Assembly: GCF_000321225.1 (NCBI RefSeq)
Contig: NW_004450480.1
Span: forward strand, 1,715,544 to 1,779,543
Reading direction: 5' to 3'
DNA: 64,000 nucleotides
DNA from: Odobenus rosmarus divergens
Taxonomy: Eukaryota; Chordata; Mammalia; Carnivora; Odobenidae
Part shown: one piece after another, positions 12,498 to 25,100 of the stretch
Layout of the letters: each line of letters opens with the position of its first letter
Position numbering within the stretch: the first letter of the stretch is position 1
Notes under the pieces: generated by a model
What the model was told of the DNA's origin: nothing
The model's input: the letters and a program-made list of their open reading frames with translations, nothing else
Database searches by the model: none
Made by a program: the position numbers and the translations under genes

Positions 12498-12988
12498 TCA
12501 ATCAGAGAAAGACATGTATCATATGACCTCACTGATATGAGGAATTCTTAATCTCAGGAAACAAACTGAGGGTTGCTGGAGTGGTGGGGGGGGGGAGGGA
12601 TGGGCGGCTGGGTGATAGACATTGGGGAAGGTATGTGCTATGGTGAGCGCTGTGAATTGTGTAAGACTGTTGAATCACAGACCTGGAACTCTGAAACAAA
12701 TAATACATTATATTTAAAAAAAAAAAAAAAGAAGCAGAAGGGGAAGAATGAAGGGGGGGAATCGGAGGGGGAGATAAACCATGAGAGACGATGGACTCTG
12801 AAAAACAAACTGAGGGTTCTAGAGGGGAGGGGGGTGGGAGGATGGGTTAGCCTGGTGATGGGTATTAAAGAGGGCATGTTCTGCATGGAGCACTGGGTGT
12901 TATATGCAAATAATGAATTATGGAACACTACATCAAAAACTAATGATGTAATGTGTGGTGATTAACATAACATAATAAAAAAATAATA
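12498..12988 (+). mobile_element. 5'-truncated L1 3' end, plus strand, 20-bp TSDs
   Basis: L1 3' UTR only. Module one runs 'caggaaacaaactgagggtt' ... 'gctgtgaattgtgtaagac' to an A run at about 12716-12731. Module two runs 'agataaaccatgagagacg' ... 'tggagcactgggtgttatat' ... 'ggaacactacatcaaaaac' ... 'ttaacataacataataaa'. Flanked by 'aaaaaaaggaaggtacttta' at 12478-12497 and 12989-13008. Intact TSDs and low decay make it younger than the neighbouring SINE. The 130-codon open frame here is UTR, not protein. Confidence 0.88.
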
Positions 12989-13014
12989 AAAAAAAGGAAG
13001 GTACTTTAGAAAGA

Positions 13015-15017
13015 TCATAAGGGATCCAGAAACAAACAAGTTAGACACTGGGATAATCATGGCAAAACAGATTTCTCAACTACAGGACTTTCTAGAATCT
13101 TCCATATGGTAAGGAGGATTGTGAAGGGTCAGTAAAATTCAAGCTCCACAATTTTATAATTGGTGACTAACATTTAAGTTTGGTGAAGCTGTGGATTAAA
13201 ACAAAGCAACAAAAGAAACTTGTGAAATTATAACTTAACCCTGTCCCCACTGTCATAAAACAAAAATAGTAACCATGATGTTAAAAATTACTACCAAGGC
13301 TTGTTTTCAGATGGGCAAGGCCTAGGAATGACTTCACCAATAATAATGTCTCTTTTCTCAGAAACTCCAAAGAAATGTGCACTTTCATTTTCTGTCTAAA
13401 ATCTCTGGGTATTGTAACCACTCATTAGGATCTGTACCTGCTGAGGGCCCAAATGCTGTCTCCTTCACTGTTGTAACTAAGAAGGCAGAGGCATTGGGAT
13501 TATTTATCACTGTTGAACATTTGTCTCTTCCATCTCCTGAATTGGATTTCCTTTCCTTTGAAGCCCACCATTGATCTACCTAAAATGGTACAATTACAGA
13601 CCAAAAAGGTAGTACAATTGTAGTACTTTAAAGCCAACAGAGACCAGAATATTGCAGAACTGTTGAGGCTAAAATGGAGGCAGATTAACTGAGATTCAGT
13701 GTTTATTTTCAGAGAAGGTTTTTACATTTTGTCAAATTCAATCTGTCTGAGTGGCTTAGATTTGAGTCTTTCTAGAGGTAAGAATTTTAAAAACATGAAC
13801 TAGTTCTTGATTTGTGGATAGAAAATTCATTTTATAGAAGAGTCTTCATTCAGAGCTTTCCTCTGCCCACAGTAACACTAGATGAGAAACATTCAGCATG
13901 TTCATTCCTATTAACAGAATCAAAACCTTTTGTTGTTGTTTATTTCTAGATATTGAAAGCTTTGGTTCTTGTGCTAAGTGGATATGACAGTATGTATACC
14001 ATGGTGAGAATGATTTTGCTTATGCTTTGTAATGATGGAAAATCTATATACCCATAAAATATCTAACAATACGTACTTGTGATGTTTGGAAGCAAGAAGG
14101 ACATTTCCTCCTGGTTTTGAATAATTTTAATGATCTCACAACCCATTCTATTCATTTTTCCTCTCAATTTCCTTTCACGTTAATGAGGGGAAGCTTTTAA
14201 AGGACTAATTCAACATTGATGAAATTAAAAGAAGCAGTTAAACTTCATGAATTGAATATGTAAAAACATATTAACCATTATGGACTTATCTTACCAAAGT
14301 GATCAGACAAATTTCTTTAAATGTGATGGAGTATAGGACTCAAGCCCATAATATATAGTATACCCATCCTAATTTAAAAATACCAGACTTGCAACCTTCC
14401 TGTAATGATATGTTTACTAATTCTTATTACACGGCACATTTAACAAAATATTTGATCATTAAAATAGATTTTGGAACAAACAAAAGCATGAACTGTCCCT
14501 AGATGCTCACTTTTTCCTTAAACTTAGAGAAAAGTTTTGATATATGAAAAGTGATCAAGGCAAAAGAACATATAAAATATATGAAGAATTGGCAATTTAC
14601 TAAGAGGTACCTTTGTGCATCCAGTCACAAATGATGCAAAATGTTTGATGTAAAATAAGGCACAAGAAAGTCTGCTTCTTGGGTTCTGATGAGGACCTAA
14701 GTAGCACAGATCAACAGCACATTCATGGTGTTTAAAAATCACTATCTCCTTTGCCTGCATTGATGTCAGAGAGATGGCCTACTATGACATGGCAGAGATA
14801 GAATAGAGCTGGTGGGTTTGTGTCTTCTTAGAAGCCCATAGAGTCTCATTTATATACCTTGAATTGAGCAGTTGGTGACATCCTGAATGAAGGGACTTAA
14901 ATTACTATGCTGAATAAAGGTGTTGTTAACCTATCACCAGTCTGCTTGTGCTTTCCTTCTCTTGGTGATAGCAAAAATAGATATATTTTATACTTAAAAT
15001 ATATTACATAAATATGT
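13015..15017. other. Unique sequence
   Basis: No repeat family or coding exon recognised. It holds several ordinary short open frames only. Confidence 0.45.
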
Positions 15018-15042
15018 ACACACACACACACACACACACACA
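15018..15042. repeat. (CA)n microsatellite
   Basis: About 12 pure CA units, followed directly by the left side of the antisense L1 5' fragment. Confidence 0.95.
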
Positions 15043-15079
15043 GTTTGACCAACCACAGGATATTTCAAGTCATAATTGA

Positions 15080-15855
15080 GGCCCATCTCTTTTGTTCAGC
15101 TTCATTATTTTCCATTATTTTGTCTTCTATCTCAGTAATTCCTCCCTCTGTTTCTTCCAGGCTCCTGTTCATTGCATCAAGCCTGTTTCCAATCTCATTT
15201 ATTACATTCCTCATTTCTGATTGATTATTTTTTAACTCTTATCTCCGTGTTAGGGGTCTCCCTGATGTCTTTGCTCAAGCACAGTGAGTATCCTTTATGA
15301 TTATTGCTTTAAATTCTCCATCAGGCATGTTACTTAAATTCATAGATCTTGGGCCATGGTCTTGTTATTTCATTTAGGATAAATTCCTCTGTCTTGGCAT
15401 TTTGTCTATGTCTCTGCCTCTTTCTGTGTGTTTGAAGAGCCAGTTATGTCTCCTGTTCCTGAAAGTAATGGCCTTAGGAAGAAGATGTCATTTGGTGTCC
15501 AGGGCCTGGTGCTTCAAGGGGTTCTACAGTGTGTGCTGTAGGTGCTCTGCTGTTGTGTTGTGGCTGCTCTATCCTTCAGGCCAGTCGTCTGCAGAGACTC
15601 TCTTTCCCTACTGTGGACACCATTTGTTCCTGGCCGTTTAAACTAGGTGTGCTCTGGCCTGCTTGTGAAATGAGACCTGACACCAACTCCACCAGAACTG
15701 AGGCCATACAGAACTCTCTGGTCAAGAGACGGGGTATGGGCAGGGGTTTGTGCTGGTCTTCTGGGGGAGAGGCCTGCTACACTGGGACCAAAGCAAGCTT
15801 GACTTAGAAAGGCAGTCCCATCAGAGCACAGAGGTGTGCTACTCAGTGTAAGCAA
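15080..15855 (-). mobile_element. Orphan L1 5' end (ORF1 N-terminal part plus 5' UTR), minus strand
   Basis: Read on the minus strand, 15240-15085 encodes a coiled-coil-like run resembling L1 ORF1p: NEIGNRLDAMNRSLEE, followed by TEIEDKIMENNEAEQKR. To the right (upstream of ORF1 on the minus strand), 15430-15850 is GC-richer and looks like the L1 5' UTR/promoter ('caggcctggtgcttcaag' style blocks and CTCC-rich text). ORF2 and the 3' UTR are absent, so this is a 5' piece without its 3' end, the reverse of normal L1 truncation. Several stops break ORF1. The assignment of the UTR part is by position and composition. Confidence 0.6.
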
Positions 15856-16150
15856 ATTGAGACCTGGAAAGCTGACTTGAGGAATGATAGCATCTTTAAC
15901 TTGGCAGGTTATTTTTTTTTAAACATAGATTCTGCATTTCTTAAGAAAATATCCTAAAAATAAGTCTTTTAAAACTTATTTTTCTTAATGTAAGAAAACT
16001 GAGAAAGAATCAAAATATCAAACAAATGGAGGAAATGTCAAATATTTGGTATGTTCGGAAGCTTCTACCCAAACCTTGGAAGCACTGTAATTCTAGATAG
16101 TATGGATTATTTAGCCTTCTTTAGTAATCTGCTCCAGTGTTCAGTCTTTC

Positions 16151-16333
16151 TTCAAAGATTTTACTTAATATTTGAGAGAGAGAGCAGGGCGGGGGGGCGG
16201 CAGAGGAAAAGGGACAAGCAGACTCCCACTGAATGGGGAGCCTGACGCAGGGCTTGATCACAGGACCCTGAGATCATGACCTGAGCCAAATTCAGATGCC
16301 TAAACTACTGAGCCAGCCAGGTGCCCCTGGGGT
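16151..16333 (-). mobile_element. CAN SINE, minus strand
   Basis: Tail side 'ttacttaatatttgagagag', centre 'gagatcatgacctgagcc', head 'gagccagccaggtgcccc'. The flanking direct repeat 'ccagtgttcagtctttc' (16134-16150) versus 'ccagtcttcattctttc' (16334-16350), 15 of 17 identical, is a convincing TSD. Confidence 0.92.
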
Positions 16334-16350
16334 CCAGTCTTCATTCTTTC

Positions 16351-17595
16351 CCTATGTCAAGCTGAACTTTATTGCTTCAATAGAAATTTAAGCTATACTT
16401 CATTTAGCCTAGACAAATACTCCTATATCAGTTGTTCTATGTAAATAAGCTGTCCAAAAACTCTCTCTGTGTGATAACACCAAAGTCCAAAAGTCACCCT
16501 GTCCAAAAATCACCATGAAAAGGACCAGAAAAAGTCCAATCAGCAGCCAACTGAAGTGCCTTATTGTAAGCTTGTCCTACAGAAGCCAAATTAATCGCAG
16601 AAGCAGAAAATGTATGCAGAGTAATCAAAATACAACATCAAATATTAAAATTACATAAAAAGAAACTGAAAGCTGAATACCCCCAAGAGGGCACAACTAC
16701 TAATTTGTCCTCGAGACATTCCTGAGACAAAAGGAACACAAATACTTCTTACAAACATTTTGTGGAGATTCTGCTTACCAGGCATATTCTGTATATTTTC
16801 AGAAATTGTGTGTATAAATAGCATGTCAAAAGAGGGCACTATTTTAGGGAAAAATAATAGGCATTAATTAAAATGTGGACAATAGGGAATGAAGGTTCTT
16901 CAGTTTCTAAAATTAGAGGAAGATGATTCAATAATAAATAGCTCTGCCATTATTAGTTTGCAGTAGCTTCTGTTAATTGTACCTTTTGTTACCTTTACAG
17001 CCTGTCTAAACATAGTGTGCTTGAAAGCTCCATATTGTTTTCTAGCTAGTCCTTTATAGAAGCTGTTCTGAAGCTTATCAGGCAAAGAAAAAAATGAGAG
17101 AAGGGAGAATCCAGTCTTTTGTAGCAAAGAGCTTAATAAGTAGAGCACCAGAATAGTTTTTGATATCTGTCTTACATTTGTTTTGGATAATTTTGTTCTA
17201 ATGAGAGCTCTCTGAAAATTTCTAGTTTCTAATCATTAGACAATTTGTAAAGTCTTGTGTGAGGGGCACAAATTTTGAAAAGTGTAAGACTAATTTGCCT
17301 TGGTCAAATAACATGTATAAACCCATTATCATGGGGTCACTTCAGCTCATCTCATGATGTAAGTATTGAGAAATAATCCCTGGCCCTTTTCTTTTATTAG
17401 ATTCATAGAGTTTGTAAATACAATGAAATGGTAGTCTTTACCAAGGTGATTAGTTTATTTTGGGGTTGGAGGGAAATGATGACAATGAAAGTACCATTAA
17501 ATGGAATATAAAGATGGAAATTTCTGTTTTTATGAATAACCTACCTATTGTGGTATGATACTAGAGTGGCATACCATAGGACTATACATGCAGTC
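16351..17595. other. Unique sequence
   Basis: No coding or repeat family recognised. The only texture is a short cluster of 'gtccaaaa' words at 16450-16545. Confidence 0.4.
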
Positions 17596-17599
17596 AGCA

Positions 17600-17900
17600 A
17601 GGCTGTCACTTACTGTGTGACCTCAGGTGAATTCATTCCCTTTTCTGAGCCTGCATTTTTTTAATCTATAAAGTGGTGATAACTAATGCCTGGTTTTCCC
17701 ATGAGGTTTTGAGAGATTCAAAATCAGAGTGCAAAATACAACTGAAAACAGTTTGTGAAACACTTTTTAGCAACTATGCCAATGTTAGGTATTTAATGTG
17801 ACCTTGATTAAACCACATAACCTTTCTAGATCTGTTTTCTCATTTATAAAATAAGGAGGTTGCACTAGATGAACCCTGACAACCTCTAGGATTAATAAAT
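17600..17900 (+). repeat. Two MIR-like fragments, plus strand
   Basis: Two separate MIR cores: 'cttactgtgtgacctcaggt' with 'aatctataaagtggtgataa' (17608-17690), and 'gtgaccttgattaaaccac' with 'ctcatttataaaataagg' (17798-17860). They are probably two insertions or a duplicated element. Both are old. Confidence 0.5.
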
Positions 17901-20900
17901 GAAATCATTCGAATTGAATTCTGTGAAAACAAATATTTTTCAAAGAAAGAAATTTTAAAAGTAAGCCTGATTTTGATTAAGAGTATTTCAAGTGATTTTT
18001 TTTTTTAAACTCATGGTCCCACTGGCAGAAACTAGACAATGGCAACTAACTTGATACAAGAAGAGGAGAGGGAAAAAGATCCATGAATACAAAGAAAAGT
18101 TGAAGAGGATGGGCTGGTGGGGGTGTAGACAAACTACAACAATTACTGTCAACTGTAAGTGGGGAGGATTACAAGGGGGCAAAAGGAGGAAATTACACCT
18201 CTGTTGACTTCTGCCGACACAGCCCCCTTCCATTCTGTAGAACAAAGGTGAGCAAAGCATGCCTGATAATATTTAAGATATTATGAATTCATTTTGTAGA
18301 CAAAATCTAGACTGAGAACGAGGACTCATCTGTCATCTCCTCTTCTGTCAAATGCATGTTGCCCTTGGCAATGGGTCTGCTGTTACTAATTTGGTTTTTG
18401 TTTAGAAGCTTGCTTTTCCTCTTTGGTTCTCTGAGTTGCTGTGAATTAAAAAAAAAAAAAACCCTCACAAAAGAAAAATGTCTTTGATTGATTTCTGATG
18501 GTGACACTGACACTCTTGTACTTAATGTCAGTGCCAACCTGATTGTTTGATGTTTATTACATAGGTGAGTGGGAGGAGCTCCCCCTCCTTTTTGGTTGCT
18601 GCTATTGTAAGACGGCTTTAGTGTTTAGTTTGATCTGGGGGGGAAAGCAGTAGTTATTAGTCTGTGACAATTGGGAAGACCCAGTTTTGTTTTCAGCCTT
18701 TCAATATGCTAATATTTTCTAAAACCTGTCAGGAGAGGTCAATGTCCTCATCAAATTTCAACTGTCAGAAGCTCTGAAAAAATTTAGAATCTCTTTCTAA
18801 GATATGGAACACAATCTTCTGAAGTGTTATCGTAGAACACCCCGATCCTATTTGGAATCCTTCTAGCTAATTACCAAATATTTTTAAACCAGGGTCACGT
18901 TGTTAAATGTTGGACCCTGAGCTACCCTTTATTATACAGTCTTACAAATGACCCTTTAAAACAATTCCTGTATATATTTCACTTTTTTTTTTTTTTGCTG
19001 TTGAGTTTGGATTCTGTGTACAGCAAAAGTCTATCTTGTTCTTCTATCTATCATTATTTTGCTGTAAAAACAGCAAAAGATCTATTTTAAATTATTCATA
19101 AGCTTTAGATAGAAACCCAAGAAAATTAAAATGTAGGCCAGTATAGAGGAAAATGATAATGGGCATATAAGTATTTGTAGCTACTGTAGCTTCCATTGGG
19201 ACAATCATAAAATTAATTTCATACCTTGCACAGTAATTTCAATGGGAACAATTTCTTAGTTCGTGGTCAAACTTGTTTCCAACACTGATGGAGATGAGCA
19301 CTAGAGAAAGTATTGAATTTTCTTTCTAATTAGCTTTTTCTTATGAAATAGCTTCTTAATAATTTCCCTTCGTGTCCAGTACATAAAGGTATCTATTCCT
19401 TTTAAACTGTATGTGAATTTAATTTATATGCCAATGATGTTTAATGCATTGTCTTGTCTGCATCTCATTACTGTCATTAATAAGCACTGGAGTACATCTA
19501 GTTACAAGGTTAATTGGGACAAATCTGGATTCCTTCTTTCTACTGTAAATATGCTATGTCTTAGTAGTGTGTTACTCATGGATGGGTGGTGAAAGTTATG
19601 GCATTTTACATTACATTTCTCCTTCTGTTGTAATCCAAATCAGTCTAAATACAATATGAAGTGATTTTTCTGCATGTATTGTGCAGAGCTTGGTCAGTTT
19701 TTTTTTTTTTAACCAGACATATAATTTTATGGCTGATTTAAATAGAATTGCTATGCATCTGTGTGGTATATACTCTTCCCCCAACACACACACACACCTC
19801 ACCTTCATTTTAAACTGTTTAAAGGGATACATAACACCAGGGAGAATTCCTTTCAATTGAGTGAAATTCATAGGAATTTTCCATGAGAAAGTTACAGGCC
19901 AAGAATTAAATCTTTTTAGTTGTAATATTTGATATTGCCCATGTAAATAAGCTAACAGAGCTATTGAATTTTGTCATGGGCCCAGGAAATTCATGTTAGA
20001 TAAGCTATTGCTCAAGGGCTCTGCTTTTGAAAATGAAGCTCTATAGCCAGAGCAGGAATAGCAAAAATACCTGGCATAAATCCTACCATTTCCCCTCCAA
20101 CTCTTGTGACAGACAACACTAATAGTCTGAGACCACTTTTCTATGGAGCCCAGTCCCGGCCTCAGAATGTTTTTCTACCCATTGTTCCAGGGAGCCACCT
20201 GGAACAAAGCCATCAAATAGCTTGGCACTGGAGTAAAACCCAGCATCCTTTGCAGGATAGGAAGACCTTACCCCTCAGAGTATTTGCTCCCTTTGTCAAT
20301 GTCAGTCATCACTGGATTTGGTCAGGCTGCTTCCTAGAACCAAGACATCAGTCAGGTGAAATTAGTTTAGGAGTAATTTAAAATTATCATGTATTAACTT
20401 AAGAAGCCCTAGGCAGAACAAAGTGTTAAGTTAAAATTCTATTGAAGTGTGTGTTACATAGTCTTTCCCTAGGGCAATGGCCGCTTTGAAGCCACTATAT
20501 AACTTTGTCTTTAAAATGGGACCTTGATTGAGTCCTTCTTTAATTCAGGGCTTTCCAAGTATATTTCTCAAGAGTGCTCTCTCATAAAACTTCTGCAGGC
20601 AACTTCCTGAGCAAGAGTCTATTTCCAAGGAACCTAGTACAAGACATGCTCAGATTTTTCAGAACATGCTTTTGATATTCACCATTAAGATTTTGCAGCA
20701 GGACATATTCTTGTCTCTCAGATGGCCCAAGTCAAAAGTATTCTCTTTTTCTTGAATAATGAAAAACTACAATGGCACTCCAAGCCCAAGGGTTAGACTC
20801 TGATTCTTTGGTCTAACTCCTCAATTTCAGGCAGTGAGGTAATACATGAAGGTAACAAGGCTCACTTGAGACCTTCACATGTTAAGCTACTGCATAGTTA

Positions 20901-21715
20901 CTACCCCCAAATGGTTCTCTTTCTGTCAGATCAGTCCTTTGGGTTAGTGCTTTGACTAGGTGTCCCTGTATTTGCCAACCTGACACTGATTGGAAGAAGG
21001 GTTTGATAGTCAGTTCCAGGATATAGGTTATATAGGAAGTGAAACCTGGTTCCCTTATGTGTTGAAACCCTACCACAATTATACTTTCTGTAAAATGGTG
21101 TTATACCTAACAGAGCTTGTTCTTTGGTTTTGGTTTATTGTCATATTCCTCATTGAAGAAAGTAACTAGCAGTTCTCCAAAAACTCTTTGAAAGAGAAGC
21201 AGGAGAGATGGAAGAGGGGCCTAGACCCTCTATGAAGAGCCTTTCTGGGGAAAGATACCTGGATGTTGTGGCTCATTGTCCATGTGCTAGGTAGCATAAG
21301 CTAACTGACTTATAAATGGTCATAGAAAAGCTAGCTGTTCCCCATGTTCTCTGATGTGCCTGGTGGCTTTTGTTGTACTTTAGCAGTTGTTTGCATTGAG
21401 TATCACAGATTCCATTATAACACCCAAAGCAGGAAAGACATGCATGTAGACATTCCAAACACCACAAAGTCAAAGTTGTTCACTGAATGTTTTTAGAAGA
21501 AGGAATCATTTGTTTCTAGAAATGTACTGGTGGACTGTGTTGCCATGATTTCATTGTGCTCTGATTAAAATGGAGGGTGACTCTCTTTTGATCTGTATTT
21601 TCCCGGATTCAATGTACAATGAGAACCACTGTCTTAATATATTATTGTTAATGGTAAATATAGTTGAATGAAGCATACACTTATTTGCATTGACATATGA
21701 TCATAATATTAAAGA
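17900..21715. other. Long repeat-poor stretch
   Basis: About 3.8 kb with almost no recognisable interspersed repeats. It contains the hairpin pair at 18990-19080, a short CA run at 19786-19797, and A/T runs. No open frame over 91 codons and no plausible exon. Candidate for sequence conservation testing. Confidence 0.4.
18991..19087. repeat. Duplicated inverted repeat (two hairpin units)
   Basis: Unit one: TTTTGCTGT at about 18993-19001, then ACAGCAAAAG at 19020-19029 followed by TCTAT. Unit two: TTTTGCTGT at 19057-19065, a 4-base AAAA loop, then ACAGCAAAA at 19070-19078 followed by GATCTAT. Unit two is a perfect 9-bp stem. The shared order suggests duplication of a small segment followed by loop divergence. 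Confidence 0.7.
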
Positions 21716-21728
21716 AAAGGTTTTCTTG

Positions 21729-21903
21729 GGATGCCTGAGTGGCTCAGTCGGTCAAACATCTGCCTTCAGCTCAGATCATGATCCTGGGGTCCTGGAATAC
21801 AGCTCCCTGCTCAGTGGGGAGTCTGCTTGTCCCTCTCCCTCTGCCCTGCTTGTGCTCTCTCTCTCTCTCTCTCAAATAAATAAATAAAATCTAAACAAAA
21901 AGA
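21729..21903 (+). mobile_element. CAN SINE, plus strand
   Basis: Head 'gggatgcctgagtggctcag', CT-rich 3' part and (AAATA)n tail. Probable TSD 'aaaggttttctt' (about 21716-21727) and 'aaaagttttctt' (about 21908-21919). Confidence 0.92.
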
Positions 21904-21992
21904 AAGAAAAAGTTTTCTTAAAGTCTATTTAAACATCTCTGATATAGTATTACACATTGCTTGTGCTTTTTATTTTTAAAAATGTATTATAA

Positions 21993-22172
21993 GGGCACCT
22001 GGGTAGCTCAGTTGGTTAAGTGTCTGACTTCGGCTCAGGTCCTCATATCAGGGTCCTGGGATGGAGCCCTCTGTCAGGCTCCATGCTCAGCGGGGAATCT
22101 ACTTCTCCCTCTCCCTCTGCCACTCCCCCTGCTCATGCTCTCTCTCTCTCGAATAAATGAATAAAATCTTTT
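21993..22172 (+). mobile_element. CAN SINE, plus strand
   Basis: Head 'agggcacctgggtagctcag', tail 'cgaataaatgaataaaatc'. Flanked by the direct repeat 'taaaaatgtatta' on both sides (about 21977-21989 and 22173-22185). It lies only about 90 bases after the previous SINE, in the same orientation but with its own TSD, so it is an independent insertion. Confidence 0.92.
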
Positions 22173-22189
22173 AAAAATGTATTAGAAAA

Positions 22190-25100
22190 ATATTACATTA
22201 ATACAAATTAGATTTTTGCTGTAAATTTTTGTGTGTGTGTTAAAAAAAAAAAATAATCCTAAAATGTCTTACCTCTATCTCCAAGGAGACTCATGGGATT
22301 ATTTTCTCTTCTTGTTGGTGTTTGGCAAGTTGAAATGGTCCAGTTCCAGAAATAACATATAGGAGGAGATCATGGGAGCTTAAATACAGATGGTTGGCTG
22401 TTTTCCTCATGGAAGAAAGGTACTAACATTTTCCCAAAATTATTTGTGCTGGAAATAGGCAAGACAAGGTGGAAGTGTGTGCCAGTGATGGAGAACCTAC
22501 AGCATGGACTATAAACTCAAAAGCCTGCAGGTAACAAAAGCATGAACAGGGCCATATGTAAAATAACAATTTTTATTTTATTCTGTGCAAATCAGTTGAT
22601 TGCTGTCTAAAATATTGAAAGTATTTAAGTATTTGGATAAATAATAATTACAACTCTCATTTATGTCTAAAAAGCTCCTGGTATATATATATCTCTCTTT
22701 TAATCATTTCAATCTCCCTGCCCAAAGCAAAAGGTCTTACAAAGAAATGGGCAATGTAACTTGCTCAGCTTTCAGTTAGTAAAGGTATTTTTACTGTAAT
22801 GTGTCTTTTTAAGCTAGTCATACTAGCTGACTCTAGGCACAGAAAAAACAATCAAAGACCAAATGCTGCATAGGCTGAAATTAAAGAGAAATGTATTAAC
22901 TGAGAACAGCTATAGATCTGGAAATACATCTTTATGAGTCACTTATACATAGGCTATAATTATTTGGTAATTAATGCTCCCAAATTAATCCCTCTCCTAA
23001 AGAACCTCTAGTGATTCTTATGCGCCAGTTGACATAGAAAAGCTAGATCTTAGGAGGATTTCCCTCTAAATTCAGAGAATGTTCATCCATGCAAGTTTCC
23101 AAGGGCCTACAAATAAAATCTAATCAAGGAGGAAAGCAATCAGGTCCAACCAATCAGAAATTGAGCTGTGGGGCAGAAAATCATAATTTAAATAAAAGTT
23201 GCAATTAGAACCCACGGAACTGGCATGACACTCGTTTCAGTTCTTAGCGCTCAGAGACAGTTTGAAAATTATCTCCACAGTAGGAATAAGAAGGGCTGGT
23301 GAAGATTTTTGCCTCTTGATAGAATATTGAAAATTATCTTCATCAGTGGGTTAATTGGCTTAATTTTCCTTCAGATGGTAACTTTCAAATGCTTGGTCTT
23401 AATTAGCATGGGTAAATGAGAAATGTAGGTGATTCACACTTTTCAGTTTTCTTGTTCTCTAGAGAGTTCCATTCCTTTCCCTTAAGATATTTGAAATGGC
23501 TGAGGGCTACATTGATTAAAATAAATTATGCCAGTATTTTACACCAGTAAAAATGTAGATGGAATTGACTTATGCCTGGTCCATTAAAAAAAATGCAACC
23601 TACAAATACCATAAAGGAGAGTCAGTGTGAACTAGAGATAAGCCTTGTACTTAGTATGCTAAAAATTATAAAACTCTTCATTTCTCAGTATTGTGCTAGT
23701 ATTAAGGTATAGTGTTCAACTAAGAAAGTAGAGAAAAATCCGAGGCACTTTGTGTATTTAATAAAGCGTGTATGAGGGAAAACCCGTACTATGAAGGAGG
23801 TCATTGGCATAAAGGGAGAAAAATATTCTTTGTTATTCTTAGTTTATGTTCCTCGATCCCCACTTGTTTCACTCCTAACCCCCTCAACTTCAGGTTTACC
23901 TCTAATAAAGAGATAATCAACACCAAACACTGTTTTTAGAATCTGACAATAGTTTTGATCTTCATTAACTATCACACATTATGAATTTTACCTTTTTCTG
24001 ATGTTAATCAATATTTTATTCTAAACAATCTTTTAGTAATCTCTGATTAAAAAAACAAGTCTTTCAAAAAAAGAGTCAGATGATGGAATTTGAACTACAA
24101 GAACACAAAAGCATATCTGAGTTATTTGGGTACAAATTTATTTGAATTCAGAAAATGAAATAACATCCACATTGTACTGTGCAATTTCTGTAAATTACAT
24201 AACAAACAAAAGATTTTCTCATTTCACTTCTGTTAGATCCACCCATTGAAACTCTAATAAGGGTGATAATAAAGCTAAAATTTAGTTAAGAAAGTTTAAG
24301 ACAAAATCATTTTGAAAATTTCATTAATATAGTATGTATTTTTTCCTTCTGGCATCTATATAAACAATAATTAAAATTTTAAAATCCCAATATTTTTTAT
24401 ATATTCCAAGATTAGACATCAAAGCAAGCAATTATAATTTTTTTGTAATTTTTAATAAAACTAATAAAATTCATGTTTTACTTAAAACAGAATTCACACA
24501 CCCATTTGTAATGGAGATGCAAAAAGTTTTTAGGGATTGGAAAAGATGTATCATTACATAAAAAAGCAAGCTAAAAATTATGTATACAACATGTACTAAA
24601 AATGAACTGTTTAAATAAATCTCAGCATATAAAAAAAGGGAGAATAGACTGAGAAAGAGAGAAAGATAAATTATATGAGAGAGAGAGAAGTAAAGAAATT
24701 TATACTAATGCATTAGCAATGTTTATCTGTGGGTTTGGGAATTACAGGTGTATTTTGTGTTGTTCTTTTGCTTTTCTCTATTTTACAAATTTTCTGGCAC
24801 AAATTGGTTTCTCTTTTAATCAGATTAAATGTTTGAAAAAATGGGCCCTTTCTTTGCCTTTCCATGGAGAAATAGGACCACCGTGGTTTTATTACCCGTA
24901 AGAATTTCAATTCTAGAAATACTGTTGCATCCTTCCAGGTAGGCATGCCGAGCACTCGACATGGAGATCACATTTTACCTTCTACCTAATAGCATCTCCG
25001 TTTCCAGATTGCTCCCCAAATAAAAACAAGCATTGAACCTCCAATCAGTGATGATAATTTAATTTCCCTCTCAGCTGTAAGTACCAGAAAACAGTCAGGC

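Noticed and set aside
12573..12965. 130-codon open frame
   Set aside because: It is the L1 3' UTR, G- and K-rich because of the poly-A and G-rich tracts, with clear L1 TSDs around it.
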